The notes under the pieces: model-generated
What the model saw: the letters and a program-made list of their open reading frames with translations, nothing else
Told to the model about the DNA's origin: nothing
The model's database searches: none
Translations under genes and position numbers: made by a program
Assembly (NCBI GenBank): GCA_035326425.1
Contig: DAOLFG010000005.1
Span: forward strand, 1 to 64,000
Direction: 5' to 3'
DNA from: CALKJU01 sp035326425
Lineage (GTDB): Bacteria > Pseudomonadota > Alphaproteobacteria > Geminicoccales > Geminicoccaceae
Length of the DNA stretch: 64,000 bases
In this document: one piece after another, positions 35,975 through 46,119 of the stretch
How positions within the stretch are numbered: the first letter of the stretch is position 1
Layout: every line of letters starts with the position of its first letter

Positions 35975-37488
35975 CCGTCCCGGCGCTGGCGCTGCGCGCC
36001 GTCGACAAGCGCTTTCCGGGCGTGCATGCGCTGAAATCGGTGAGCCTGGAGATCCGGCCGCACGAGGTGGTGGGCCTGATCGGCGAGAACGGTGCCGGCA
36101 AGTCGACGCTGATGCGTATCCTCGCCGGCGTCTACCAGCCCGATTCCGGCGAGATCCTGCTCGCGGGCCAACCGGTCACGCTGCGCAGCGCCACCGATGC
36201 CATGGACCACGGCATCGGCATGGTGTTCCAGGAGCAGTCGTTGCTCACCAACCTGACGGTCGGCGAGAACATCTGGCTCGGCAACGAGGGCCGCTTCACC
36301 CGATGGGGGCTGGTGCGCTGGTCCGAGCTCTTTGCCGCCGCCCGCCGCCAGCTCGCCAAGGTCGGCCTCGACGATCTGGATCCCGGCATCCGCGCCGCCG
36401 ACCTCGACTTCGCCACGCGGCAGATGGTCGAGCTGGCGAAGGCCTTGACCCTCGAGGACCAGGCGGAGGGTCACCTCGTCATCCTGCTCGACGAGCCGAC
36501 CTCGGTGCTGGAGCGCGCCGATATCGACATCCTCTTCGAGCGCGTTCGGGCGCTCAAGGCGCGCGCCTCGTTCGTCTTCGTATCGCACCGACTCGACGAG
36601 GTGCTGGAGCTCAGCGACCGGGTCTACGTCATGAAGGACGGCGGCGTGGTCGCCGAGCTGCAGGCGGCGGGGGCCGAGGTCCACGAGCTGCACCGGCTGA
36701 TGGTCGGCCGCGGTCTGCAGGCCGAGTACTACCGCGAGCCCCTGCAGAAGCCCTTCCGGGATCAGGTCGTGCTGGAGACGCGCGGGCTCGGCCTCGCGGG
36801 GGCCTATCGCGACGTCGACCTCGTGCTGCACGCCGGCGAGATTTTGGGCATCGCCGGCGTCATCGGCTCGGGGCGCGAGGAGCTGACCCGCACATTGGCC
36901 GGCTTCGCCCCGCACGACGCCGGCACGCTGGAGATCAACGGCCGGCCGGCACGGCTGGCCTCACCGGCCGACGCCGTCGACCAGGGCATCGGCTACATCC
37001 CGCGCGAGCGGCGGACCGAGGGGCTGGTGCTGTTCCTGCCGGTGGCGGCCAACGTCACGCTGGCGAGCCTGAGCGAGCTTCGCAAGCTCGGGTTGCTCGA
37101 CACCGCCGCCGAACGCCGCATCGCCAGGGAATGGGTCGAGCGCCTGCACGTGCGCACGCCCGGCATCGACGCGCTCTGCCTCAACCTCTCGGGCGGCAAC
37201 CAGCAGAAGGTCGTGCTGGCCAAGTGGCTGAACGCCCGCTCGAAGATCCTCATTCTCGACCATCCGACGCGCGGCCTCGACGTCGGCGCCAAGGAGGAGG
37301 TCTACGAGCTGGTCCGCGCCGTCACCGCCGAGGGCATGGCGGTGATCCTCACCTCCGACACGCTGGAGGAGACCATCGGCCTCAGCCACACCGTGCTGGT
37401 GATGCGCGACGGCGTCATCACCCACCGCACCGACGCCAGCCCCGGCCGCAAGCCGCAGCAGGTCGAGCTGATCGGGCACATGGTCTAG
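35971..37488 (+). CDS. Sugar ABC transporter ATP-binding protein (RbsA-like, double NBD)
   Basis: Protein of 505 residues with two fused nucleotide-binding domains, as in RbsA/MglA. Domain 1 has a good Walker A (GENGAGKST) and Walker B with Glu (LLDEPTS), but the signature is degenerate (LDFATRQM). Domain 2 has the usual degenerate Walker A (GVIGSGREE) and a good signature (LSGGNQQK), but its Walker B reads LILDHPTRGLD, with His where catalytic Glu normally stands. Only one site therefore looks able to hydrolyse ATP. The GTG start at 35971 overlaps the permease stop. Confidence 0.92.
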   Translation: MTVPALALRAVDKRFPGVHALKSVSLEIRPHEVVGLIGENGAGKSTLMRILAGVYQPDSGEILLAGQPVTLRSATDAMDHGIGMVFQEQSLLTNLTVGENIWLGNEGRFTRWGLVRWSELFAAARRQLAKVGLDDLDPGIRAADLDFATRQMVELAKALTLEDQAEGHLVILLDEPTSVLERADIDILFERVRALKARASFVFVSHRLDEVLELSDRVYVMKDGGVVAELQAAGAEVHELHRLMVGRGLQAEYYREPLQKPFRDQVVLETRGLGLAGAYRDVDLVLHAGEILGIAGVIGSGREELTRTLAGFAPHDAGTLEINGRPARLASPADAVDQGIGYIPRERRTEGLVLFLPVAANVTLASLSELRKLGLLDTAAERRIAREWVERLHVRTPGIDALCLNLSGGNQQKVVLAKWLNARSKILILDHPTRGLDVGAKEEVYELVRAVTAEGMAVILTSDTLEETIGLSHTVLVMRDGVITHRTDASPGRKPQQVELIGHMV

Positions 37489-37491
37489 CCG

Positions 37492-38451
37492 ATGGCAGCC
37501 TTCGCCGCCCGCATCGACCGCGACCTCATCCGGCAATGGATGCCGATGATCACGCTGGTGGCCCTGGCGCTGATCGTCGGCACGGTGACGCCGCAGTTCC
37601 TGACCGTCGACAGCCTGCTGGTGCTGGCGGCCGACACTGCCACGCTGTTCATCCTCGCCACCGGCGTCACCTTCGTCATCATGCTGGGCGGCATCGACCT
37701 GTCGATCCAGTCGATGGCCTCGCTCTCCAGCGTGCTGATAGCCCTCTCCGTCTCGCGACTCGGCTATGGCAGCATCCTGCTGGCCGTGGGTGCGGGCGCC
37801 CTCTCGGGCTTCCTCGCCGGTGTGGCGCATGTGAAGCTGCGCATCCCCTCCTTCATCGCCACCCTCGCCGTCGGCGGCGTGCTGGCGGGCACGGCACTCG
37901 TCATCTCCGGCGCACGCTCGATCACGCTGGGCGAGGCCGAGCGCGGCTATCTGGGCTGGGTCAGCGGCTACTCGCTCGGCGTGCCGCACGAGGTCTTCAT
38001 CGGTATCGTCGTGCTGGTGCTGGCGCATATCGTCCAGAGCCGTACCCGCTTCGGCCGCTACAGCGCCGCCATCGGCGCCGGCGAGGCCGCGGCCTACGCC
38101 TCGGGCGTCAAGGTCGACCGCACCAAGATCCTGGCGCTGACCCTCTCGGGCGCGCTGGCCGCCTTCGCCGGCGTCATCCTGGCCGGCCGCCTGTCCTCGG
38201 GCTCGCCGACGCTCGCCAACGAACTGCTGCTGCCCGCCATTGCTGCCGTCGTGGTCGGCGGCACCGCCATCACAGGTGGCATCGGCAGCATCTGGCGAAC
38301 CGCCATCGGTGCCCTCATCATCTCGGTGGTGCGGATCGGCATGACCTTCGTCGGCGTCGACATCTTCGCCCAGCAGATCGTCTTCGGCGTGGTGCTGATC
38401 CTGGCGGTCGCCATCACCATCGACCGCAGCAAGATCCCGATCGTCAAGTGA
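37492..38451 (+). CDS. Sugar ABC transporter permease (RbsC-like), second
   Basis: Second RbsC-type permease, 319 residues, three bases after the ATPase. It shares GVTFVIMLGGIDLSIQSMASL and AIGAGEAAAYASGVKVDR with the family, and about eight hydrophobic segments are present. It differs clearly from the first permease, so the channel is probably a heterodimer around the double ATPase. The C-terminus IDRSKIPIVK mirrors IDRARNRIVK of the first, consistent with an old duplication. Confidence 0.93.
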   Translation: MAAFAARIDRDLIRQWMPMITLVALALIVGTVTPQFLTVDSLLVLAADTATLFILATGVTFVIMLGGIDLSIQSMASLSSVLIALSVSRLGYGSILLAVGAGALSGFLAGVAHVKLRIPSFIATLAVGGVLAGTALVISGARSITLGEAERGYLGWVSGYSLGVPHEVFIGIVVLVLAHIVQSRTRFGRYSAAIGAGEAAAYASGVKVDRTKILALTLSGALAAFAGVILAGRLSSGSPTLANELLLPAIAAVVVGGTAITGGIGSIWRTAIGALIISVVRIGMTFVGVDIFAQQIVFGVVLILAVAITIDRSKIPIVK

Positions 38452-38458
38452 GGTTCGG

Positions 38459-39097
38459 ATGTCGCTGACCTTCTATTACGGCTCCGGCTCGCCGCCGGCC
38501 TGGCGCGTCTGGCTGGCGCTGGAGCACAAGGCCATCGCCTACGAGGCCGTGCGCCTGCACTTCGACCGCGACGAGCACAAGTCGGCCGAGTTCCTGAAGG
38601 TCAACCCTCGCGGCAAGGTGCCGGCCATCGTCCATGACGGCTTCGCGCTGGCCGAGTCGGGCGCCATCCTCGAATATCTGGAGGAGGCTTGGCCCGATCG
38701 GCCGCTGCTGCCCGGGGATGCCAAGGCCAGGGGCAGGGTACGCCAGCTGGCGCGCGAGGCCGGCGAGTATCTCAACGAGGCCGTCAACGGGCTCACTCGC
38801 CTCGCCTTCGGCAAGCCACGCGACGACGCAGCCGAGCGCCTTGCCGCCGCCCGCGCCGCCCTGGCGGCGGAGCTGCCGCACTGGGAATCCCATCTCGCCG
38901 GCGATTGGCTCTGCGACCAGCTCTCGCTCGCCGACCTCACCGCCTATCCCTCCATGCGCATCCTGCGCCGCGTCGGAGAGCGGATGCCGCAATACGCCGT
39001 CGACGACCTGATCGGCCCGCGCACCGCCGCCTGGATGGGCCGCATCGCGGCGCTGCCCTACTACGCCAGGACGTTCCCGCCGCACTGGAAGGCCTGA
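38459..39097 (+). CDS. Glutathione S-transferase
   Basis: Protein of 212 residues with a complete GST fold: a thioredoxin-like N-terminal domain (about 1-80, YYGSGSPPAWRVWLALEHK at the active-site helix, GKVPAIVHDG with the cis-Pro, and LAESGAILEYL binding glutathione) and a helical C-terminal domain. It starts 7 bp after the second permease and precedes an SDR gene by 3 bp, so it belongs to the transporter operon. A role in glutathione-dependent breakdown of the imported compound or in detoxification is inferred. Confidence 0.9.
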   Translation: MSLTFYYGSGSPPAWRVWLALEHKAIAYEAVRLHFDRDEHKSAEFLKVNPRGKVPAIVHDGFALAESGAILEYLEEAWPDRPLLPGDAKARGRVRQLAREAGEYLNEAVNGLTRLAFGKPRDDAAERLAAARAALAAELPHWESHLAGDWLCDQLSLADLTAYPSMRILRRVGERMPQYAVDDLIGPRTAAWMGRIAALPYYARTFPPHWKA

Positions 39098-39100
39098 ACC

Positions 39101-39895
39101 ATGGATCTGGGGCTCACCGGCAAGGTCGCCGTCGTCACCGGCGGCAGCGTCGGCATCGGGCTCGCTGTCGCCAAGGCGCTGGCGGCCGAGGGTGCCGATG
39201 TCGTCATCTCCGCCCGCAACCTCGAGCGCGCCCGCGCCGAGGCCGAGGTCGTGGCCGAAAGCTCCGGCCGCCGCGCCGAGGCGGTGGGTGCGGACGTCGC
39301 CACCGCCGGTGGCTGTGCTCATCTGGTCTCGGAGGTCCAGCGCCTGTTCGGCGGCTGCGACATCCTGATCAACAATGCCGGCGCCGGCAGCAACGAGACC
39401 ATCCTCGAGGCGCCGGACGAGAAGTGGCAGTACTACTGGGACCTGCACGTCATGGCGGCCGTGCGCCTGTCGCGGGCGCTGGCGCCGACCATGAAGGCCA
39501 GGGGCGGCGGTGTGATCCTCAACAACGCCTCGATCTGTGCCAGCCAGCCCTTGTGGTACGAGCCGATCTACAACACCACCAAGGCGGCGCTGGTGATGTT
39601 CGCCAAGAATCTCGCCAACGAGCTGATCCCGCACAACATCCGCGTCAACACGCTGAACCTGGGCTTCGTGCTGACGCCCGACTGGATCAAGACCGCGACC
39701 CAGCTCTCGGCCGGCACCGGCAGGACCTGGCAGGACTACATCCAGAACATCGCCGACCAGAACGCGCCGATCAAACGCTTCGCCACGCCCGAGGAAGTCG
39801 CCAGCTACTTCGTGTTCCTGTGCTCGGACAAGGCCAGCTACAGCGTCGGCTCGACCTATTACGTCGACGGCGGGATGCTGCGCACCGTCGGCTGA
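39101..39895 (+). CDS. Short-chain dehydrogenase/reductase (SDR)
   Basis: NAD(P)-dependent oxidoreductase of 264 residues. It has cofactor motif TGGSVGIG (about 12-19), NNAGAG motif (about 90-95), catalytic Ser in NNASICAS, and the Tyr-x-x-x-Lys pair in YNTTKAAL (about 160-165). The closing YYVDGGM motif is typical of classical SDRs. It is the last gene of the sugar-transporter operon and probably oxidises or reduces the imported sugar or a derivative. The tail overlaps no other gene and converges on the metal ATPase. Confidence 0.92.
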   Translation: MDLGLTGKVAVVTGGSVGIGLAVAKALAAEGADVVISARNLERARAEAEVVAESSGRRAEAVGADVATAGGCAHLVSEVQRLFGGCDILINNAGAGSNETILEAPDEKWQYYWDLHVMAAVRLSRALAPTMKARGGGVILNNASICASQPLWYEPIYNTTKAALVMFAKNLANELIPHNIRVNTLNLGFVLTPDWIKTATQLSAGTGRTWQDYIQNIADQNAPIKRFATPEEVASYFVFLCSDKASYSVGSTYYVDGGMLRTVG

Positions 39896-39901
39896 GGCCG
39901 C

Positions 39902-42034
<2,133 letters not shown>

Positions 42035-42065
42035 GGTGTCGCCTCTGCAACCCGGATGCGGCACC

Positions 42066-42097
42066 ACAGATGGTCCCTGTAGTCGCTACAGGGTCAA
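42066..42097 (-). promoter_or_regulatory. MerR-type promoter/operator of the metal ATPase
   Basis: Minus-strand TTGACC (-35, 42097-42092) is followed directly by the perfect dyad CCCTGTAG-N3-CTACAGGG (42093-42075), placed between -35 and -10 as in MerR, ZntR and PbrR promoters, where the activator untwists an overlong spacer. The -10 hexamer expected around 42066-42072 is a poor match. Position and dyad strongly suggest control by the adjacent MerR protein. Confidence 0.8.
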
Positions 42098-42136
42098 GAC
42101 CCCATATGGCTGGGCAGTGGCCACGGGGTCTGGACG

Positions 42137-42538
42137 ATGAACGTCGACACGCTCACCATCGGGCTGCTCGCCGAGCGGACCGGAACCAAGGTCGAGACGA
42201 TCCGCTTCTACGAGAAATGCGGCCTGCTGCCGAAGCCGTCGCGCACGGCCGGCAACTACCGCGCCTACGCCCCGGCGCACCTCAATCGCCTGAGCTTCAT
42301 CCGCCGCGCCCGCGACCTCGGCTTCTCGCTCGACCAGATCAGGGCGCTGCTCGACCTTTCGGACGACCGCGATCGGCCCTGCGAGGCCGTCGACACCATC
42401 GCCAAGGAGCATCTGGCGGAGGTGGACCGCAAGATCGCCGACCTGCGCGCGCTCAGGCGCGAGCTGGACAGCATGATCGACCAGTGCCACTGCGGCACGG
42501 TTGCCGAGTGCCGTATCATCGAGGCGCTGTCGCCCTGA
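42137..42538 (+). CDS. MerR family metal-responsive regulator (ZntR/CadR/PbrR-like)
   Basis: Activator of 133 residues. The winged helix-turn-helix is in residues 1-75 (LTIGLLAERTGTKVETIRFYEKCGLL). A long dimerisation helix follows, with metal-binding cysteines at DRPCEAVD (about 77) and in the C-terminal loop CHCGTVAEC (about 115-123). This Cys layout fits sensors of Zn, Cd or Pb. It faces the P-type ATPase gene and its dyad, so metal-induced export is the likely circuit. Confidence 0.92.
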   Translation: MNVDTLTIGLLAERTGTKVETIRFYEKCGLLPKPSRTAGNYRAYAPAHLNRLSFIRRARDLGFSLDQIRALLDLSDDRDRPCEAVDTIAKEHLAEVDRKIADLRALRRELDSMIDQCHCGTVAECRIIEALSP

Positions 42539-42571
42539 GCCGCTGGCGCGGCTTCGGCGGCAGGAACGATC

Positions 42572-42748
42572 CTACTCCTTCCGCTCCGTCTCGACCCCGT
42601 CTTCGCCCTCGCTCTCGACCGGCGCATCGGCCACGGCTTCGGGCTCGGTCTCGCCCGCGGCCTTGCGCGCGGCCTTCTCGGCCTTCTTCTCGGCCTTCAG
42701 GCGCTCGCGCTCCTGGCGCTCGAAGCGATAGTTCGGCTTGCGTGCCAT
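42572..42748 (-). CDS. Small highly charged hypothetical protein
   Basis: Protein of 58 residues: MARKPNYRFERQERER, then a run of Lys/Ala/Glu repeats (AEKKAEKAARKAA) and an acidic tail (ESEGEDGVETERKE). The composition suggests a long charged helix followed by a disordered end. Small proteins with an RKPNYRFER-type start occur widely in alphaproteobacteria, which supports a real gene. It lies 75 bp downstream of the type III secretion block on the same strand. Function unknown. Confidence 0.7.
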   Translation of the reverse strand: MARKPNYRFERQERERLKAEKKAEKAARKAAGETEPEAVADAPVESEGEDGVETERKE

Positions 42749-42823
42749 CTTGTCCCAATCGTCGGTGGTCGACGCCCGGCGTCTGCGCGGAAGATCGGGG
42801 ATCGGGCGAGCCTCGGCAAGGGC

Positions 42824-43645
42824 TCACTCGATCAGCCTGCCGATCGCCGAGAAGATCGACGGCATCGTCCCCAGCCCTTCCCTCAGATAGGAGAACAGGA
42901 ACGGGATATAGAGGGCCAGCACGAACAGGCCGACGCCGGACTTCACCGGCATCGCCAGCACGAAGACGTTGAGCTGCGGCGCGAAGCGGCTGACCAGCGC
43001 CAGCCCGAATTCCGACACGAACATTGCGATGATCAGCGGGCCCGAGAACACCACGGCGAGGTACATGACCCGGTCGGCGACACCCAGCACGTAGGTGGGC
43101 GTGTCGGGGGGCAGGTTCGGCCAGAAGCTGGTGACCGGCCAGGCGACGTAGCTGTCGTAGAGCAGTCCCAGGAAGACCAGGAAGCTGCCGCTGACGAAGA
43201 AGTAGCTGACATAGGCCTGCATGAAGAGGATGCCCATGGGCGTGGTGTCGGAGCCCGAGAGCGGGTCGATCGAGCCGGCCATGGCCGATCCGCGCTGGTT
43301 GTCGATGAAGAAGCCCGCACCCTCCACACCCCAGAACAGAGCGCCGATGCTGTAGCCGATGAGCACCCCGATGCCGGTCTCCTTGAGCACGAGGCCCACG
43401 ACCATGAGGTAGCTCATCGACAGGTCGACGGTGGGATAGACCACCGGGAACATGAACAGCGACAGGCTGAGCACGATGCCGCTGCGCACGATGCCGGTGA
43501 TCACGGTGCGCGAGAAGGTGGGCATCAGCACGAAGATGGCGGTGAGCCGGGCGGCGCTCAGCAGCATCGTCGACATGGCGTGCTGGATCTGCGCCACCCA
43601 GTCGCTGGGCACGCCGGTGCGCAGCGCCTCGAGCACGTCGAACAT
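42824..43645 (-). CDS. sctT: Type III secretion export apparatus protein SctT
   Basis: Inner-membrane protein of 273 residues of the SctT/FliR family, part of the export gate. About six to eight hydrophobic segments are present, with the conserved stretch FFIDNQRGSAMAGSIDPLSG (about 115-135), characteristic of SctT (YscT/EscT) rather than flagellar FliR. It follows sctS by 6 bp and is the last gene of the block. No gene for SctU, which normally follows, is present. Confidence 0.88.
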   Translation of the reverse strand: MFDVLEALRTGVPSDWVAQIQHAMSTMLLSAARLTAIFVLMPTFSRTVITGIVRSGIVLSLSLFMFPVVYPTVDLSMSYLMVVGLVLKETGIGVLIGYSIGALFWGVEGAGFFIDNQRGSAMAGSIDPLSGSDTTPMGILFMQAYVSYFFVSGSFLVFLGLLYDSYVAWPVTSFWPNLPPDTPTYVLGVADRVMYLAVVFSGPLIIAMFVSEFGLALVSRFAPQLNVFVLAMPVKSGVGLFVLALYIPFLFSYLREGLGTMPSIFSAIGRLIE

Positions 43646-43651
43646 GGCGCC

Positions 43652-43921
43652 TCAGCGCGTCAGCATCGGGAACTGCTCGAAGATCCTCAGCGTGTACTCG
43701 CGCATCTGGGCACCGAGCCAGGGTGCCGTCGCCACCATCGTCACGACCACCGCGATCAGCTTGATCGCGAAGCCCAGGGTCTGCTCCTGGATCTGGGTCA
43801 GTGCCTGGATCAGGCTGACCAGCACGCCGACCACGGTGGCGACGATGATCGGCGGCATCGACAGCAGCAGCACCAGCACGACGGCGGTGCCGGCGTGATG
43901 GACGATCATCTCTTCATGCAT
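43652..43921 (-). CDS. sctS: Type III secretion export apparatus protein SctS
   Basis: Small export-gate protein of 89 residues in the SctS/FliQ family, with two hydrophobic hairpin helices and the conserved LIQALTQIQEQTLGFAIKL segment (about 37-55) between them. The N-terminus MHEEMIVHH is short. It lies between sctR (10 bp) and sctT (6 bp). The order R-S-T is the universal core of type III export systems. Confidence 0.9.
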   Translation of the reverse strand: MHEEMIVHHAGTAVVLVLLLSMPPIIVATVVGVLVSLIQALTQIQEQTLGFAIKLIAVVVTMVATAPWLGAQMREYTLRIFEQFPMLTR

Positions 43922-43931
43922 GGCTGTCGTC

Positions 43932-44582
43932 CTACTCGTAGCTCAGCACGAGGCCGTGGATCAGCCGCGTCCAGCCGTCCACGACGACGAAGAGGAACAG
44001 CTTGAAGGGCAGGGAGATGGTCAGGGGCGACACCATCATCATGCCCATGGCGAGCAGGATGTTGGAGACGATGAGGTCGATGGCGATGAAGGGCAGGTAG
44101 AGCAGGAAGCCGATCTCGAACGCCTTGGTCAGCTCGCTGACGGTGAAGGCCGGGACCAGGATGATCAGGTCCTCGCTGGTGACACCCTCGCGCGCCTCGG
44201 CGGGCCAGAGCCGGCGCGTCGAATCGAGGAAGAAGGCGCGCTCGGTCTCGTCGCTGTATTTCAGCAGGTATTGGCGGAAGGGCTCGCGTGCCCGCTCGGC
44301 CGCGGCCGCCCACGCCGCCGTGCTGCCATAGTCGAGCGACGGATCGTCCACCGACCGCCACATGTCGCGCAGCAGCGGCATGGTGATGTAGACGGTGAGG
44401 ATGATGGTGATGCCGTAGAGCACCATGTTGGGCGGCGCCTGCTGCACGCCCAGCGCGTTGCGCACCAGGAACAGCACGATCACGATCTTGGCGAACGCCG
44501 TCACCATCACCACCAGGAACGGGACGAGCGCCAGCCCGCCCAGCAGCAGGACGAGGATGAAGGGATCGGGAAAACCGGTCAT
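43932..44582 (-). CDS. sctR: Type III secretion export apparatus protein SctR
   Basis: Export-gate protein of 216 residues in the SctR/FliP family. It has hydrophobic segments at both ends, with LVPFLVVMVTAFAKIVIVLFL near the N-terminus and LLYLPFIAIDLIVSNILLAMGM in the C-terminal half, both family hallmarks. The central periplasmic region is charged. The ATG overlaps the sctQ stop (ATGA). No long FliP-type signal peptide is present, which favours secretion over flagellar type. Confidence 0.92.
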   Translation of the reverse strand: MTGFPDPFILVLLLGGLALVPFLVVMVTAFAKIVIVLFLVRNALGVQQAPPNMVLYGITIILTVYITMPLLRDMWRSVDDPSLDYGSTAAWAAAAERAREPFRQYLLKYSDETERAFFLDSTRRLWPAEAREGVTSEDLIILVPAFTVSELTKAFEIGFLLYLPFIAIDLIVSNILLAMGMMMVSPLTISLPFKLFLFVVVDGWTRLIHGLVLSYE

Positions 44583-45559
44583 GTCTCGAAGAGGCGGTTG
44601 ACGCGGACGCCGATGCGCTCGTCGATCTGGATCAGCTCGCCGCTGCCGATCTTCTGGCCGTTGGCCAGGATGTCGACGGGTGCCCGCAGATCCTTGCCGA
44701 GATCGAAGCTGTAGCCGGCCGCCAGGGTCCGCAGCTCGCCCAGCGCGAGCTGGGTGCGGCCCAGCTCGAACACCAGGGTCACCGGCATGCTGTCCAGGTC
44801 GCCGGCGCTGTCGCCGCCCCCGGTGTCGTCCGCCATCGGCCGCCTCGCCCCGCCGCTCACTACTGCCCTACTCTGCGAAATCCGCGCCGGGAAAGCCAGC
44901 CGGCCGCCCACCACCAGCTCCACCCCGTCCTCGGCCAGCGCATGGCTCTCGAGCACGATCAGGTCGGCCGGACGCAGGCGGCGCAGCTCGCGCGTGGCCA
45001 GCCGCGTGCTGCCGATCCGGCAGGAAACCGCCATCGGCAGGCTCCCGGCCGGAGCCGGCTCGAGCGGCGCCTGCTCCAGCAGGCTCGCCACGAGACGCAG
45101 GCCGTCCGGCTCGATCCACAACGCGGCGCCGGTAGCCGCTCCGGATTCGGCGCCGACGAGCCTGAAGCCCAGTGGCCGGGCGGCGGCGGGCCGGGCGGCG
45201 CTGCCGACCCGCCTCAACGCGAAGCGCCGGCCGACCCGCTGCTCGGCGCGTGCCAGCATGCCGGCCATCGCCGATTCCAGCAGGATGGCGCTCAGCTCGT
45301 CGTCGAGCGTCGAGGCCGTGCTTTCCGGGAAGGCCGCCTCGATCAGCCGGTCGACCAGGCCGCGCTCGACCCGCAGCCAGGCCAGCCGGCCGTCGATCTC
45401 GACCTCGAGGTCGACCGGCGCCACCACCTCGGGGCAGTGCTCGATCGGGCAGGCCGCGAAGCTGGCCCCGATGCCGTCGACCGGCACCGGAGCCCGGCGG
45501 CAGAAGATGCGGTTGCCCAGCTCGACCTCGTCGCCACGATGGCGCGGCAACGGGATCAA
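44579..45559 (-). CDS. sctQ: Type III secretion C-ring protein SctQ
   Basis: Cytoplasmic ring protein of 326 residues in the SctQ/FliN-FliM group. The C-terminal SPOA domain (about 255-325) is clear: PVTLVFELGRTQLALGELRTL, then ILANGQKIGSGELIQIDERIGVRV. A second SPOA-like segment lies around 180-235. The frame is open upstream. I place the start at the TTG of 45559, which overlaps the sctP stop (TTGA), like the other junctions in this operon; a GTG/ATG alternative is not available close by. Confidence 0.82.
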   Translation of the reverse strand: MIPLPRHRGDEVELGNRIFCRRAPVPVDGIGASFAACPIEHCPEVVAPVDLEVEIDGRLAWLRVERGLVDRLIEAAFPESTASTLDDELSAILLESAMAGMLARAEQRVGRRFALRRVGSAARPAAARPLGFRLVGAESGAATGAALWIEPDGLRLVASLLEQAPLEPAPAGSLPMAVSCRIGSTRLATRELRRLRPADLIVLESHALAEDGVELVVGGRLAFPARISQSRAVVSGGARRPMADDTGGGDSAGDLDSMPVTLVFELGRTQLALGELRTLAAGYSFDLGKDLRAPVDILANGQKIGSGELIQIDERIGVRVNRLFET

Positions 45560-46119
45560 GCGCCCGCTCCGTCGTTGCCGTCGCCTGCTCCGCCTTCCGG
45601 CTCGCGCCGGCCGAAGCGCAGCTCGACCTCGCGCCCGGCGCGGTCCCTCAGCCGGCCGGCCAGCTCGCCGCTGCGCGCGCGCAGCAGGGCGAGGTCGGCC
45701 TGGTTGGCGGTGGCGAAGGCCACCACCAGCCGCCCGCCCTCCTCGAAGAGGCGGATCTCCAGGCCGGGGAAGGCGTCCGGCCCCATCTCGATGCGGACCT
45801 CGCGCCGGCCGCCCGAGCCGTCGCCGACCAGCACCCGGCTGGCGATGGCCTCGACCAGCCGGCCGACGGCGCGGTTGTCGGGTGCCGCGGCACCGGCGAC
45901 CATGCCGCGCAGCATGGCATCGCCCGGCGAGCGGAAGGTGAAGGCGGCCGGTGCCGGGCCCAGCTTCTCGGCCTCGGCCGGCCTGTCCTTGCCGAGCAGG
46001 CTCTCGAAGTGGTCGACGTCGCCTTCCTGCGGCCGATCCTGGCGCGGCCGGTCCTCCTGCCGGCCCGCCGGCATCCCCGGCGTATGGCCGAGGCCGAAGC
46101 TCGACTGGTCGGTCTTCAT
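45556..46119 (-). CDS. sctP: Probable type III secretion protein SctP (needle-length/substrate-switch type)
   Basis: Protein of 187 residues. Its identity rests mainly on position between SctO-like and SctQ genes. The N-terminal half is hydrophilic and disordered-looking (RQEDRPRQDRPQEGD). The C-terminal half has a FliK/SctP-like globular domain with alternating hydrophobic residues (EVRIEMGPDAFPGLEIRLFEEGGRLVVAFAT). It is shorter than many SctP proteins, so the needle it measures may be short or the gene reduced. ATGA overlap with sctO. Confidence 0.65.
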   Translation of the reverse strand: MKTDQSSFGLGHTPGMPAGRQEDRPRQDRPQEGDVDHFESLLGKDRPAEAEKLGPAPAAFTFRSPGDAMLRGMVAGAAAPDNRAVGRLVEAIASRVLVGDGSGGRREVRIEMGPDAFPGLEIRLFEEGGRLVVAFATANQADLALLRARSGELAGRLRDRAGREVELRFGRREPEGGAGDGNDGAGA

